Made by a program: the position numbers and the translations under genes
Part shown: positions 43,965 through 53,060 of the stretch, in pieces
How the letters are laid out: each line of letters begins with the position of its first letter
Position numbering within the stretch: the stretch's first letter is position 1
The notes under the pieces: generated by a model
The model's input: only the letters and a program-made list of their open reading frames with translations
Told to the model about the DNA's origin: nothing
Databases searched by the model: none
Source: Bin5 sp965208965
GTDB lineage: Bacteria; Chloroflexota; Anaerolineae; Caldilineales; Caldilineaceae
Length of the DNA stretch: 64,000 bases
NCBI GenBank assembly: GCA_965208965.1
Contig: OZ242384.1
Location: 5,332,001-5,396,000 of the forward strand
Reading direction: 5' to 3'

Positions 43965-44690
43965 CTAGCACCACAAAGGGTCTGGCCAGCGAACGAAGGC
44001 CAGTGCGCCCGCCAGCCGGCTGAAGTCCGCTTCGGTCAGGTCGTCCCGATAGGGGAGCGCTTTCTGGATGGCCTCCGGTTGGCCAGCATAACGGCTGACG
44101 ATTTTTTCAGCGTTGATTTGGGCGTCGCCGTATTGCAGGACGAGAAGGCAAATGCACTGATACCCATGCTGGCGTTGGTACCAGGAACCAACGTCGAGCA
44201 GGCGAATCAACTGATCGCGTTTGCGGTCGAAAGTGGTGAACTCGCTGACGCCCGATTGACACTTGGCCTCCACGAGTATTACTGCGCTCTGTCCCAGCGA
44301 AATCAGCAGGTCCGGTTCCGAATCCCCTTCCACCTGCGGGCGGCTTGGGGGCGCGGGAAGCTTTGGCCAGAATTCCAGCTTTGCCGCCGGGATGTCCTTA
44401 AAGACCTGAGGCGGCACCGCGCCAAAGAATGACTGCCGTATGAGTTGGGTCAGTACCCGGGTCCTCTGCGGCTCGTCATTGAGCAGTGGACTGAAGTAGT
44501 GCCAGGTGCGGGCGTCCTCGGAGTTCTCGCTGAGGACTTTGGGCAGTCCTTCGGCGATCGACGGCGGAAACCTCTCCGTCAGTTTGCCCTGAAACGCCGG
44601 GTGCGCGGTGTCGGTCTGCCTCAGTAAAGGATGATCTTCCGGCCTTCTCCAGACCCTGGTTCTAGAAGAGCTAACAATGAACTCGCTCAA
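43965..44690 (-). CDS. PD-(D/E)XK nuclease-like protein
   Basis: A 241-residue protein of unknown exact family with a nuclease-type core: EPD (125-127), then LLISLGQSAVILVEAKCQ with E141-A-K143, then FDRKRDQLIRLLD, matching the D-(x)n-E-x-K pattern plus a following Gln/Arg helix found in many restriction-like nucleases. The N-terminal 100 residues are mixed helical and may bind DNA or a partner. It starts at TTG (44690) with a GAGGTG ribosome site. It is transcribed in the same direction as the DarT gene, 148 nt upstream of it, so it may be the first gene of a small defence operon. Its composition is closer to the host than that of DarT and NADAR, so it may have arrived separately. Confidence 0.72.
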   Translation of the reverse strand: MSEFIVSSSRTRVWRRPEDHPLLRQTDTAHPAFQGKLTERFPPSIAEGLPKVLSENSEDARTWHYFSPLLNDEPQRTRVLTQLIRQSFFGAVPPQVFKDIPAAKLEFWPKLPAPPSRPQVEGDSEPDLLISLGQSAVILVEAKCQSGVSEFTTFDRKRDQLIRLLDVGSWYQRQHGYQCICLLVLQYGDAQINAEKIVSRYAGQPEAIQKALPYRDDLTEADFSRLAGALAFVRWPDPLWC

Positions 44691-44967
44691 TTTCTCACCT
44701 CTTTTGCGATTCCGACGAGGGTTGCAGGCTTTCAGTCTTTTTCGCAGAGGAAATGGTAGATCTCATTTTACGGATTCTGACTCGTCCTGACAATTCGCGA
44801 GGGGTCACAGCGTGCTTCCCAGATCGGGTGGGAACAGTCTGGCAGGGAATCAGTGCCAGCGGCGGCTGAAATTGTTTTCCGTCTTTTGGCGAGACGCGGT
44901 GCAGGCGGATGGCCTGGCCGTACGGTGGCGTCCGTCAGTTGGGGCGGGTGCGAGGGCAGGCACAAGG

Positions 44968-45000
44968 GCGAGGAGAGAGTGGAGAGGAGTGAGGAGAGAG
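44968..45000. repeat. Purine-rich 33-nt repeat, copy 1
   Basis: GCGAGGAGAGAG begins the unit and GAGGAGAGAG ends it. It differs from copy 2 at two of 33 positions, and the weak similarity continues for about 20 nt after the unit. A related shorter form occurs at 6121-6135. Confidence 0.6.
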
Positions 45001-45130
45001 TACCGCGGTTTTGTCTAAACGAGATTGGCTCGGGGACTGGCGGGACGTGGTTTAGCGAAACTCTTTCGATTGGGCACCCGTCACCAATATCGACACCCGG
45101 TCGACGAGGCATGTTGTTGGCCGGGGGCGT

Positions 45131-45151
45131 TGCGGGGGCTCCGCCCCCGCA
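45131..45151. repeat. GC-rich perfect hairpin
   Basis: TGCGGGGGC pairs perfectly with GCCCCCGCA around a three-base loop. It lies between the two purine-rich repeat copies in a gene-free stretch. It has no U-run, so it is not a standard terminator; it may be part of a dispersed repeat element. Confidence 0.5.
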
Positions 45152-45187
45152 CAAGGGAGGGCCGAATAGGCCCGACCGCCCAAAAAA

Positions 45188-45220
45188 GCGAGGAGAGAGC
45201 GAAGAGGAGTGAGGAGAGAG
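45188..45220. repeat. Purine-rich 33-nt repeat, copy 2
   Basis: Matches copy 1 at 31 of 33 positions in the same orientation, 220 nt downstream of it. It is preceded by a run of six A and followed by a similar G/T-rich tail (AACTGCCGTTT here, TACCGCGGTTT after copy 1). Confidence 0.6.
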
Positions 45221-45475
45221 AACTGCCGTTTCCTCTGCCTCAGGGTTGATCGCGGACAGGTTCTGGTCAGGGCTCTGCCAGAGGATTGCGAGAGTTCACC
45301 CCCATTTTGGGATGCACTCAGGGTCACATTTGAGCGGCACTGATAGGGGAGTGACTTGTCTGGACGGAGTTGGCTGGGTTGGCTGGAGGGTCATTGCATG
45401 ATACTCTGTCCCCGCAGTTCTTGGCTAGGTACAACTCACAAAACCAAACCGCAAGAGGAAGGCAGAGCCGAAATC

Positions 45476-46684
45476 ATGCCTAGATACATCGTTATCGGCG
45501 GAGGGGCTATCGGACTGAATGCCGCCTACCAGTTGGCGCGCATGCAGTCCGGCAAGGTCACGCTGTTGGAGAAGGGTCTGGTCGGCGATGGTTCCAGCAG
45601 TCGAGCCGGCGGCATCATTACCGGACTGCTTTGGTCGGAGACGGGCGTTCTGGCACGAATGATCAGTCTGCGCCTTTACCAGGAGTTGAGCACGGACCTG
45701 GAACAGTACGGCTACCGGTTCCAGGACGTCGGTTGCCTGAATCTCTTCGACCCTGCGTCCTGGAGGGAGCGGGAAGAGTTACTTCCCATGTATGACAGGT
45801 TGGGATTCGGTTACGAGATTCTCGACGATGCGCAGATGCGACGGCGCTGGCCCGATCTGACGCCTGAAGCCGACCTGGTTGGCCTTCACGACAATCTGGG
45901 GGGCTACAGTGAGCCGCATGAGTACGTGCCGGCGCTGGCCAGGCGCTGCCGGGATCTCGGAGTGGAATTACGCGAAAACGCGCAGGTCGAAGACCTACAG
46001 ATCGATAACGGTCGCGTCGTCGGAGTGCAGACGGCGATGGGCCTATTGGAGGCTGATGCGGTGATCTGCACAGTCCACGCCTGGACGGTGACGTTCATGG
46101 AGCGTTGCGGTGTGCGGTTGCCGATCAAATCCTTTGTCCACCAGCGGTACGTCTCATCGGAACTGAAAGAACGCGTTGCGTTTCCGGTCATAAACGCCAA
46201 CCCCTACGGCGGCTATATTCGTCCGGCGCGCCTGGGTACGACAGACTTTCGCATTCTGGCGGGAGGGGAGACGGAAGACAGAGAGGAGCAGCGCGTAGAT
46301 GATCTTGCGTTTCGCATGTCGGAGCTTTCGGCTCCAAAGAATGTACGCAGCGTGCTGGCGACGAATTTGACGCCTCTTGTTCCTAAACTGGCTTCGACCC
46401 GCTGGGAGACAGAGCAGGTCGGGCTGATCTCCTACTCGCTAGACAGTGAGCCGATTCTAGGGACTCTGCCGGAGTTGCCTGGGCTGGTCGTGGGGGCCGC
46501 CTTCCATTCGGGTGGGCTCGCCTACAGTCCGGTGGCCGGTCTGCTGCTGGCTGAGCTTGCGGCCGGCAGATCGCCAAGCGTTGACATCTCCTCATTCTCG
46601 CCGGATCGGTTTTCGGCGCAGGATACGGACGCCTACCTGGCATCGACTTGGGCTCAGGGCGAAGCTCTTCGGCGGCGCCATTGA
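45476..46684 (+). CDS. FAD-dependent oxidoreductase (DAO/glycine oxidase family)
   Basis: A 402-residue flavoprotein of the D-amino acid oxidase/sarcosine dehydrogenase fold. The dinucleotide motif VIGGGAIGLNAAYQLA is at residues 6-21 and the ribose-binding acidic residue is in VTLLEKG. GDGSSSRAGGIITG follows, and the C-terminal FAD-closing region is LPELPGLVVGAAFHSGGLAYSPVAG. The ATG at 45476 is chosen because it starts exactly at the Rossmann strand; the upstream in-frame extension is not protein-like. Such enzymes oxidise secondary or primary amines and N-methyl amino acids. It lies before an importer operon that has its own promoter, so it may be separately transcribed; coupling to amine-containing imported substrates is plausible. 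Confidence 0.88.
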   Translation: MPRYIVIGGGAIGLNAAYQLARMQSGKVTLLEKGLVGDGSSSRAGGIITGLLWSETGVLARMISLRLYQELSTDLEQYGYRFQDVGCLNLFDPASWREREELLPMYDRLGFGYEILDDAQMRRRWPDLTPEADLVGLHDNLGGYSEPHEYVPALARRCRDLGVELRENAQVEDLQIDNGRVVGVQTAMGLLEADAVICTVHAWTVTFMERCGVRLPIKSFVHQRYVSSELKERVAFPVINANPYGGYIRPARLGTTDFRILAGGETEDREEQRVDDLAFRMSELSAPKNVRSVLATNLTPLVPKLASTRWETEQVGLISYSLDSEPILGTLPELPGLVVGAAFHSGGLAYSPVAGLLLAELAAGRSPSVDISSFSPDRFSAQDTDAYLASTWAQGEALRRRH

Positions 46685-46712
46685 TTTGGCGGCGCGTGGC
46701 TGCTACCCAACC

Positions 46713-46741
46713 TTGACAGAATGGCAACAGTTTGGCATAGT
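46713..46741 (+). promoter_or_regulatory. Housekeeping-type promoter for the 46971 importer operon
   Basis: TTGACA at 46713-46718, 17-nt spacer, CATAGT at 46736-46741 (four of six consensus), about 230 nt upstream of the binding-protein ATG. It starts 28 nt after the FAD oxidoreductase stop. The rest of this 286-nt gap shows no gene. Confidence 0.6.
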
Positions 46742-46970
46742 TGCGGCGTCCGCACGGGCCGCCCATATTGGTACGCGCGTAGCCGCGCGAATCTTCACCG
46801 GCGATCACCCGTTGCCGAATCTGATTGACGCTCAACACGCCCATACTCTTGGGAAAGCGAAAGTCAGAGTGACAGTTGGCTTGCACAAGTCATTTCTGTC
46901 CAAACCACCGTTGCCCCCGCTGGGGGCGAAATCAACCAAAGCTCCACCAACTTCATAAGGGGAAACACTC

Positions 46971-48638
46971 ATGAGGCAAATGCATCTACGATTCGCAATA
47001 TCTGCGCTTCTCTTGCTTACGGTTGTTCTAGGCGCCTGCGCGGCGCCGGCTGCCCCGGCTGACTCCGGCGCGGCCATGGCGGACGAGGGAGAGGCGATGG
47101 AAGGCAGGCCGTTACCGGACGACGCTGCTGAAGAGCAGGTGATCCGCTACGTGACCCGTGATCTCAGCCGTCTGAACCCGGCCTCAGAATCCGGTTTTGG
47201 CCGCCCTTGGATCTCCCACATGTGGATGCCGTTCTTCCTGCGCGACCGCAACCACGATCTGCATCCCTGGCTGGCGACCGATTGGGAGGTCAATGACGAC
47301 AATTCAGTCTACACGATCCACATCAATCCCGATGCCACCTGGTCGGACGGCTCCCCGGTCGTGGCGCAGGAGGCGATAGATTTCTGGTCATGGGCGCTCA
47401 GCCCCAGCTGCATCAGCTGCTGGACCTACCTGCGGCTGGGCGTGGTTGACGGCGCACAGGCCGTCATTGACGGTGAAGCGGAAACGATTTCCGGCTTGAC
47501 CGCTATCGATGACAAGACTCTTCAAATTACCCTTGCTGAGCCAAGCCCGACCTTTATGGCCAGCATGGCCCACTACAACACCGGCTTCGTCAAGATGGAG
47601 GACGTGAACGCCGACGAGTTCGCTGCCGATGCCAATACGCGCGTCAACGGCCCGTTCCAGATCAAGGTCTGGGACCTGGATGAGCGCGAGTATGAAATCG
47701 TGCAGAATCCCAACTGGTGGGGAGACAAGAAGCCGTATATCGAACGCATCGTTGCCCAGTGGTCCAACGACGAGAACATCACCTACATTATGTGGCAGGA
47801 TGGGGAGGCCGACATCGCCCACTGGTTCACAAACATCCGCGAACCTCTGCGTGCCGAGAGCCCCGAGCTGTTTGTCCTGATCCCGTATGCCACGAACTTC
47901 TACTTTGCGCTACACACATCCAAACCACCCTTGGATGACATCAACGTGCGGCGGGCGCTGCTGCACGCGGTGGACTGGGATCTGGCCATCAGCGCCGCCT
48001 ACGAAGGCTCGCGCGACGAGCGCGTGATGAAGACACACATCACGCCCGAGTTGCCCTGTTTCGTAGCGGACAACTGGCCTGACTTCGGATACGACCCTGA
48101 ACTGGCCAAGCAGGAGCTGGCGGCCTCGAAGTACGGCGGACCTGAAGACCTGCCCAAGATCCGCATCTCCAGCGGCGGCCAGTCGCCCAACTACCTGCGT
48201 ACCGCTGAGATTATGGCGGAGCAGTGGAAGAACGTGTTGGGCATCACCGATGTCGAGATCCGGCCGGGCTGGAGCGATGCCTGGGGCCAGGAGGCGGACC
48301 TTGTCAACGTGCAGCGCAACAGTTGGGGCGCGACGATTCCCGATCCCGCAGCCATGATCACAGGTCTTTGGAAGTACTACACAAATCCCGATCATGTCGC
48401 CTTGGTGGATGATGAGTTGGACGCCATGATGGCCGAGCTTCCCACCCTCGACCCCAACAGCGCTGAGTACTGTGAAAAGGTCTCCGCGGCAGAGAAGCGG
48501 CTGCTCGGCCACTACTATTTCCTGCCCATGATCTGGGACCTGTACGAATATGTCGTGCAGCCATACATCAAGAACTTCGACGCCAATGTCGACAATAACT
48601 GGTCCACGCTGCTCGATATCTACGTAGCCGAGCACTAG
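46971..48638 (+). CDS. ABC importer substrate-binding lipoprotein, family 5
   Basis: A 555-residue binding protein. Signal segment FAISALLLLTVVLGAC with lipobox Cys, then AAPAAPADSGAAMADEGEAMEG, the linker typical of this group. Landmarks are YTIHINPDATWSDGSPVVAQEAIDFW and NVRRALLHAVDWDLAISAAY. The Cys pair SCISCW in the first half and others later may form disulfides. The ribosome site AAGGGG sits 9 nt upstream of the ATG. Its permeases are sisters of those at 8486-10527, and the binding protein also resembles the one at 6626 in its C-terminal third, so both probably take related ligands. The downstream genes are Gfo/Idh/MocA oxidoreductases, hinting at a sugar or cyclitol derivative. Confidence 0.92.
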   Translation: MRQMHLRFAISALLLLTVVLGACAAPAAPADSGAAMADEGEAMEGRPLPDDAAEEQVIRYVTRDLSRLNPASESGFGRPWISHMWMPFFLRDRNHDLHPWLATDWEVNDDNSVYTIHINPDATWSDGSPVVAQEAIDFWSWALSPSCISCWTYLRLGVVDGAQAVIDGEAETISGLTAIDDKTLQITLAEPSPTFMASMAHYNTGFVKMEDVNADEFAADANTRVNGPFQIKVWDLDEREYEIVQNPNWWGDKKPYIERIVAQWSNDENITYIMWQDGEADIAHWFTNIREPLRAESPELFVLIPYATNFYFALHTSKPPLDDINVRRALLHAVDWDLAISAAYEGSRDERVMKTHITPELPCFVADNWPDFGYDPELAKQELAASKYGGPEDLPKIRISSGGQSPNYLRTAEIMAEQWKNVLGITDVEIRPGWSDAWGQEADLVNVQRNSWGATIPDPAAMITGLWKYYTNPDHVALVDDELDAMMAELPTLDPNSAEYCEKVSAAEKRLLGHYYFLPMIWDLYEYVVQPYIKNFDANVDNNWSTLLDIYVAEH

Positions 48639-48650
48639 ACATTCAGCATA

Positions 48651-48682
48651 GAATGAGGAGCGGGAGGGCTCGCTCCTCATTC
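48651..48682 (+). promoter_or_regulatory. Stem-loop between binding-protein and permease genes
   Basis: GAATGAGGAGCG (48651-48662) pairs perfectly with CGCTCCTCATTC (48671-48682), extendable inwards by a G-U and a G-C pair. ATTTTC follows, so partial intrinsic termination is possible, more than for the other four stem-loops of this type. Confidence 0.72.
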
Positions 48683-48724
48683 ATTTTCGCTCTCCTCTCT
48701 GGACCGTTACCAAGGACGGTTGAG

Positions 48725-49675
48725 ATGTTCGTTTACACACTGAAACGCCTGGCCGTAGCAGTTCCGACGTTTTTCGCGGTCCTCCTCATCACTTTCACAC
48801 TCACCGTGGTCAGCCCGTTCGATCCTGTAGAGATGATGATGACCCAGTTTGAGGGGACGCTCGACACGCTTGCCAAGGAAGAGGTCATTGAAAAGATTCG
48901 GGACCAGTACGGCTTGAACGATACCTACTGGGTCCAGTTCACCCGCTGGATTGGACGGTTGTTACAGGGGGATTTGGGTATCTCCATCAACGGTCAACGC
49001 AATGTACTGCGCATGATCGTGAAAACCTTTCCCATCTCCTTCCAATTGGGGCTGGCGGGGGCTGTGGTGACCACGATTTTGGGAATACCTTTAGGCTGCA
49101 TCGCCGCGCTTAAACAGAATACATGGATTGACTATACGATTGTCGGAGGAACGCTCGGCTTTCGAACCGTGCCGGTCTTTGTGCTGGCGCCGCTGCTTCT
49201 GGTCCTCTTTGTCCTTGTACTTGATATTATGAGGGTGCCGCGCGGCTGGGACGGCCTCTTCCAGACCAAGGTAATCTTGCCAGTGTTTATTCTGGCGCTG
49301 GGGCCCTTGCCTGTCGTAGTGCGCCAGACGCGAGCCGCCGTGCTGGAAGTCTTCTCAATGGACTATGTTCGCACTGCCAAGATGAAAGGGTTGGAGATGT
49401 GGCGCATCATTATTCGCCACATTCTGCGCAACGCTCTTATCCCTGTCGTCACCACCTTGGGCTTCGTGGCTGAGGGTCTGATCGTTGGCAGTATTTTCCT
49501 GGACAACATCTTCGCCATTCCCGGATTCGGAGGTGTGGCTGAAGCCGGTTTTCGGGGATTTGATTACCCAGTCATAATGGGCGTTACGATGGTCAGCGCC
49601 ATTATGATCATATTGACGAACCTAGCGGTCGACCTAGTGTACCCGTTCCTCGATCCCCGTATAAAGATCGAGTAG
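48725..49675 (+). CDS. ABC importer permease, DppB/OppB type
   Basis: A 316-residue permease: TM1 LAVAVPTFFAVLLITFTLTVVSPFDPVEMMM, then EKIRDQYGLNDTYWVQFTRW, the EAA loop MDYVRTAKMKGLEMWRIIIRHILRNALIP and the end LVYPFLDPRIKIE. The ATG at 48725 is chosen because the in-frame upstream codons run through the stem-loop and do not look like protein. It shares a Trp-Gly/Trp-Asp periplasmic motif (RGWDGLFQTKVILP) with the permease at 8486. It partners the gene at 49760. Confidence 0.9.
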   Translation: MFVYTLKRLAVAVPTFFAVLLITFTLTVVSPFDPVEMMMTQFEGTLDTLAKEEVIEKIRDQYGLNDTYWVQFTRWIGRLLQGDLGISINGQRNVLRMIVKTFPISFQLGLAGAVVTTILGIPLGCIAALKQNTWIDYTIVGGTLGFRTVPVFVLAPLLLVLFVLVLDIMRVPRGWDGLFQTKVILPVFILALGPLPVVVRQTRAAVLEVFSMDYVRTAKMKGLEMWRIIIRHILRNALIPVVTTLGFVAEGLIVGSIFLDNIFAIPGFGGVAEAGFRGFDYPVIMGVTMVSAIMIILTNLAVDLVYPFLDPRIKIE

Positions 49676-49759
49676 CAGGTGGTAGTACGTTTTGCATCGA
49701 GCTGCCGGCTCATATTCCACTGATCGCCGTCCAATACCAAAGTCCCGGGACCTTCGTAG

Positions 49760-50752
49760 ATGAGCGAGAGCAGAGAGACGGAATCGAACGCGAGTTTGGG
49801 AGAAGAGATTGCAAAGGAAGGCGCTCTCCAGACGCGGTCTCTCTGGAAGGACGCTGTAGGACGGCTGCTGGGCAATCGTCTGTCCGTGATTGGGCTTGTC
49901 ATCACCATACTCCTGCTTATCGCCGCCCTATTCGGTCCATACATCGCTCCCTACACTTATACCGAACAGGACTTGCTGAACGTAGCCAAAATGCCCAGCC
50001 CCGATCACTGGCTCGGCACCGATGAAATCGGCAGAGACCTCTTCAGCCGTGTGCTGTGGGGGGCCCGCACCGCCACGCTCGTCGCGATCTTCACCACCTT
50101 TATCAGCGTTATCATCGGCGTCATCATTGGCGCCATAGCCGGTTACGGCGGCGCGCTGGCCGACAACATCACCGGGCGGCTCATCGACATTGTCATGTCC
50201 GTTCCGGGCCTACTTCTTGCGGCGTTGATAGCCGTTTCCATCAAAGAACCTGTTGTAACGTGGGCCGAAAACATTCACGATGCGAGTGGCTTCCCTCTCT
50301 TTGCAGACACCACCTGGCTCGATCTTCTGGTTGTTTTTGGAGGGCTGGCCTTTGTCTCTTGGCCCGGCTACGCCCGCTTGATCCGGGGTCAGATATTTTC
50401 TCTGCGCGAGGAACAGTACATTGAAGCGGCCAAGTCCGTTGGCGTCTCGGAACTGAAGATCGCGCTGCGCCACCTATTGCCTAATGCCATCGGGCCGGTC
50501 ATTGTCACTTTGACATTCAGCTTCTCCAGCGCCATGGTGCTCGAATCTTCGCTCAGCTACCTGGGCATTGGCGTTCAACCGCCCCAGGCCAGTTGGGGCA
50601 ACATGATCGCCTCCAACATCGGCAGCTGGTCCTACCGCCCCTGGCTGGTGGCTGTGCCGGCATTGACCCTGGCATTCGTAACGCTGGGCATCAATTTCCT
50701 TGGCGACGGCCTCAACGACGCGCTCAATCCAAGATCGAAGCGCTCGATTTGA
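49760..50752 (+). CDS. ABC importer permease, DppC/OppC type
   Basis: A 330-residue permease with an N-terminal cytoplasmic tail of about 45 residues, TM1 LSVIGLVITILLLIAALFGPYIAP, the motif LGTDEIGRDLFSRVLWGARTATL, the EAA loop EQYIEAAKSVGVSELKIALRHLLPNAIGPV and YLGIGVQPPQASWGNM. It carries the insertion WAENIHDASGFPLFADTTW between membrane segments, matching the one at 9556-10527 and confirming that modules B and G have sister transporters. No ATPase genes follow. Two oxidoreductase genes begin 147 nt later. Confidence 0.91.
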   Translation: MSESRETESNASLGEEIAKEGALQTRSLWKDAVGRLLGNRLSVIGLVITILLLIAALFGPYIAPYTYTEQDLLNVAKMPSPDHWLGTDEIGRDLFSRVLWGARTATLVAIFTTFISVIIGVIIGAIAGYGGALADNITGRLIDIVMSVPGLLLAALIAVSIKEPVVTWAENIHDASGFPLFADTTWLDLLVVFGGLAFVSWPGYARLIRGQIFSLREEQYIEAAKSVGVSELKIALRHLLPNAIGPVIVTLTFSFSSAMVLESSLSYLGIGVQPPQASWGNMIASNIGSWSYRPWLVAVPALTLAFVTLGINFLGDGLNDALNPRSKRSI

Positions 50753-50899
50753 CCGGCGCCAACTCTGAGCACTGCTTCTTGCAGGAGGCCGGGCTGCAGC
50801 GTTAAGACTGTCTAAACTCCGATAGTTGCTGTTCTCCCGGATTTCAAGGCCAAGAGAACCCCAAAGACAAGCAAAATCACAGTACGACAAGGAGTTAAC

Positions 50900-51928
50900 A
50901 TGTCAGAAGAAAAGCTGCGCGCGGCCGTAATTGGAGGGGGACTTGGCGGTTCCCACGGTTATGCTTATGCACGTGCTCCAGAGTATGAGTTGGTGGCCAT
51001 CTGTGACCTCAATCCAGAAGTATTTCCGCGCTTCTTTGAGCGGGCAGAACTTCCTCCTGGCAGCATTAAGCAGTACACCGACTACCATGAAATGCTGGAA
51101 AAAGAACGGCTGGACGTTGTCAGCGTGGCGACACCGGACCACCTGCACACAGACCCGGTCTGTGATGCCTCGAATGCCGGCGTCCGCGGCGTGATTTGCG
51201 AGAAGCCACTGACGACAACGATAAAGGACGCCGACCGTATTATCGAAACGATCGAAGCCAACGGAACGAAGATGTCGGTGGACCACACGCGCAGCTGGAT
51301 ACCTTCATATCAAGGCGTCAAGAAAGCGGTATGGGACGGCGAGATCGGAGGGCTGACACGGATCGTGGCCCACATGGGCGGTCGCCGCTCAATGCTTTTT
51401 CGCAATGGCACGCACCTGATCGATGGCGTTTGCTTCTTCGCCAACGCTTCGCCGGTCTGGGTGATCGCGGCGCACGAACAGGGCTTTGAGGACTACGGCC
51501 CCGTCTACGACGGCAAAGGCGGCAAGGACCCGCAGTATGATCCGGGGTCGACGATTATCATTGAGTTCGCGAATGGCGTGCGGGGAATCGTCAACAGCGC
51601 CAAGCTGACGCCTCAAATGTTTGAGTATGACCTGCAGGGCCCGAACGGAAGGTACTGGCTCACCGACAAGCACTGTACGGCCTGGAAGACGGAAGAGAAG
51701 GAAGGCACGCCAATTCAGGTGCCGCCGCCGCCTGGGAGGAGCTATATCGATCCTTTTGGCGCCAACCTGATTCCGGCGGTCCAGGAGATGGCCAACATGG
51801 TGTTGCATGACGCCCCCAGCAGTTCACCTCCCTACAGGGGCAGGGAGTCGCTGGAGATTATGCTGGCAGCTTTGATTTCCCAGACCAAGGGCAGCGCAAA
51901 GATCGAGTTGCCGCTTCCACGCGAATAA
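50900..51928 (+). CDS. Gfo/Idh/MocA-family oxidoreductase
   Basis: A 342-residue NAD(P)-dependent oxidoreductase acting on sugars, sugar acids or inositol-like compounds. The Rossmann motif is AAVIGGGLGGSHGYAYA (residues 8-24). The catalytic E101-K-P motif is intact (VICEKPLTTT), and the usual proton-relay His is in NGTHLIDGVCF (H172). A further landmark is VSVATPDHLHTDPV. The ribosome site is AAGGAG at 8-nt spacing. It is followed 11 nt later by a second, divergent family member, so the two may form a heteromer or catalyse sequential oxidation and reduction steps on the imported ligand. Confidence 0.9.
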   Translation: MSEEKLRAAVIGGGLGGSHGYAYARAPEYELVAICDLNPEVFPRFFERAELPPGSIKQYTDYHEMLEKERLDVVSVATPDHLHTDPVCDASNAGVRGVICEKPLTTTIKDADRIIETIEANGTKMSVDHTRSWIPSYQGVKKAVWDGEIGGLTRIVAHMGGRRSMLFRNGTHLIDGVCFFANASPVWVIAAHEQGFEDYGPVYDGKGGKDPQYDPGSTIIIEFANGVRGIVNSAKLTPQMFEYDLQGPNGRYWLTDKHCTAWKTEEKEGTPIQVPPPPGRSYIDPFGANLIPAVQEMANMVLHDAPSSSPPYRGRESLEIMLAALISQTKGSAKIELPLPRE

Positions 51929-51939
51929 GGTGAAGGACG

Positions 51940-53040
51940 ATGTCAAGAGATAGAAAGCTGGTCGTGGGCGCGATTTCCTCTCACGGCCATGAACTCGGTC
52001 ACGTGAGCGTTCTGGAACAGTTGGAGGAGGTTGGGTCGATTCACGTCTGCGCGGCCACGGACCTGGTTGACGTTGAGGACCTGGCCGGTGAGTCGGCACG
52101 GGTGGCCGGCAAGTATACCAGTGTCGATGCGCTGTTGGAACGAACAGACTTGGACGCAGTGATCATGTGCGCGCGACCCGATCACGCGCCTCCGATTATG
52201 GAAAAGGTCGTAAGCGCCGGCCTGCCGGTCCTTTACGATAAGCCCGCCTCCACCCGGTCTGACGACTTGAAAAGGGTCGCCGAGCTCGCTCGACGAAAAG
52301 GCCTCACGGCCGGGGCCATGCTTCAGTGGCGCTATCACCCGATGACGCTGAGCCTCAAGCGCGCCCTGGCCAAAGGCGCCCTCGGCGATGTAATGACCAT
52401 CGAGGGCAAGATGCTGAACGGCTTGCTGCAGTACCGTGACACCTCTTCCTATTCATTCGATCCGAAGAAGGCCGGACACGGAATCCTCTCCTGGCTCGGC
52501 TGTCACTGTCTCGATCTTGTCCTCTATTTGATGGAGGAGAGAGTGGTCGAGGTAATGGCCATGGTGGGTAACCTCAACCCGGAGAAAGTCGCAGTAGAGG
52601 ATACTGGGTTCCTGATTCTGAAGTTTGAGAGCGGCCGCATGGGTACCTTTCAAGCCGGCTACCACCTGCTGGGCGGGAGAGCCACATACGACTTTTACAT
52701 AGGCATGCGCGGGACTGAAGGATTCGCAATCCTGCCGTATCTTGAACCACAGGAGGAAACGTCAGGAGGCAGCGAAGTCGAGCATACTGCAACCTACTCG
52801 CTATTCAGTGAAGCGCGCGGCTGGAATACGGGCGGCGTGCGCAAGGAGCGCTTTACAATTCCTCATTCGCCGGTTTACGGGGGCGTCATGGCGGAAGAGC
52901 TGTTCCGCGACTTCTTTGACGCTGCGCAGAGCGGCGCGCCGGCGCCGGCGCCGATTGAGGACTCGGTGCATATGCTGGAGATCATTGAGGCGGCCAAAGA
53001 GTCTTCAGAATCGGGCCGTTCCGTTTGTATTGCCACGTAG
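51940..53040 (+). CDS. Gfo/Idh/MocA-family oxidoreductase, divergent
   Basis: A 366-residue member of the family with an unusual N-terminus: VVGAISSHGHELGHVSVLEQL takes the place of the usual G-x-G-x-x-G Rossmann turn, so the way it binds nucleotide is unclear. The catalytic motif is D100-K-P (VLYDKPAST), keeping the Lys. The relay His is probably in GILSWLGCHCLDLVLYLM, which corresponds to the GxHxxD pattern. AVIMCARPDHAPPIMEKV replaces the typical TP-x-x-x-H motif. A GAAGGA ribosome site precedes the ATG. It lies between the regular family member and a beta-sandwich protein and is probably part of the same operon. Confidence 0.87.
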   Translation: MSRDRKLVVGAISSHGHELGHVSVLEQLEEVGSIHVCAATDLVDVEDLAGESARVAGKYTSVDALLERTDLDAVIMCARPDHAPPIMEKVVSAGLPVLYDKPASTRSDDLKRVAELARRKGLTAGAMLQWRYHPMTLSLKRALAKGALGDVMTIEGKMLNGLLQYRDTSSYSFDPKKAGHGILSWLGCHCLDLVLYLMEERVVEVMAMVGNLNPEKVAVEDTGFLILKFESGRMGTFQAGYHLLGGRATYDFYIGMRGTEGFAILPYLEPQEETSGGSEVEHTATYSLFSEARGWNTGGVRKERFTIPHSPVYGGVMAEELFRDFFDAAQSGAPAPAPIEDSVHMLEIIEAAKESSESGRSVCIAT

Positions 53041-53060
53041 GCTTTGAGGGACAGGGAAAG

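Larger units (their letters stand above)
44691..45475. other. Intergenic region (about 785 nt) with repeats, no gene
   Basis: No reading frame here has protein-like composition. The region holds two copies of a 33-nt purine-rich repeat (44968-45000 and 45188-45220), a 9-bp GC hairpin (45131-45151) and a GGGCC-gaata-GGCCC inverted repeat near 45158-45173. Transcription diverges from it: the nuclease-like gene to the left and the FAD oxidoreductase to the right. No consensus promoter was found for either. Confidence 0.6.

Noticed and set aside
44853..45212. Possible small gene in the repeat-containing intergenic region.
   Set aside because: It runs through both purine-rich repeat copies and the GC hairpin, and the translation is low-complexity.
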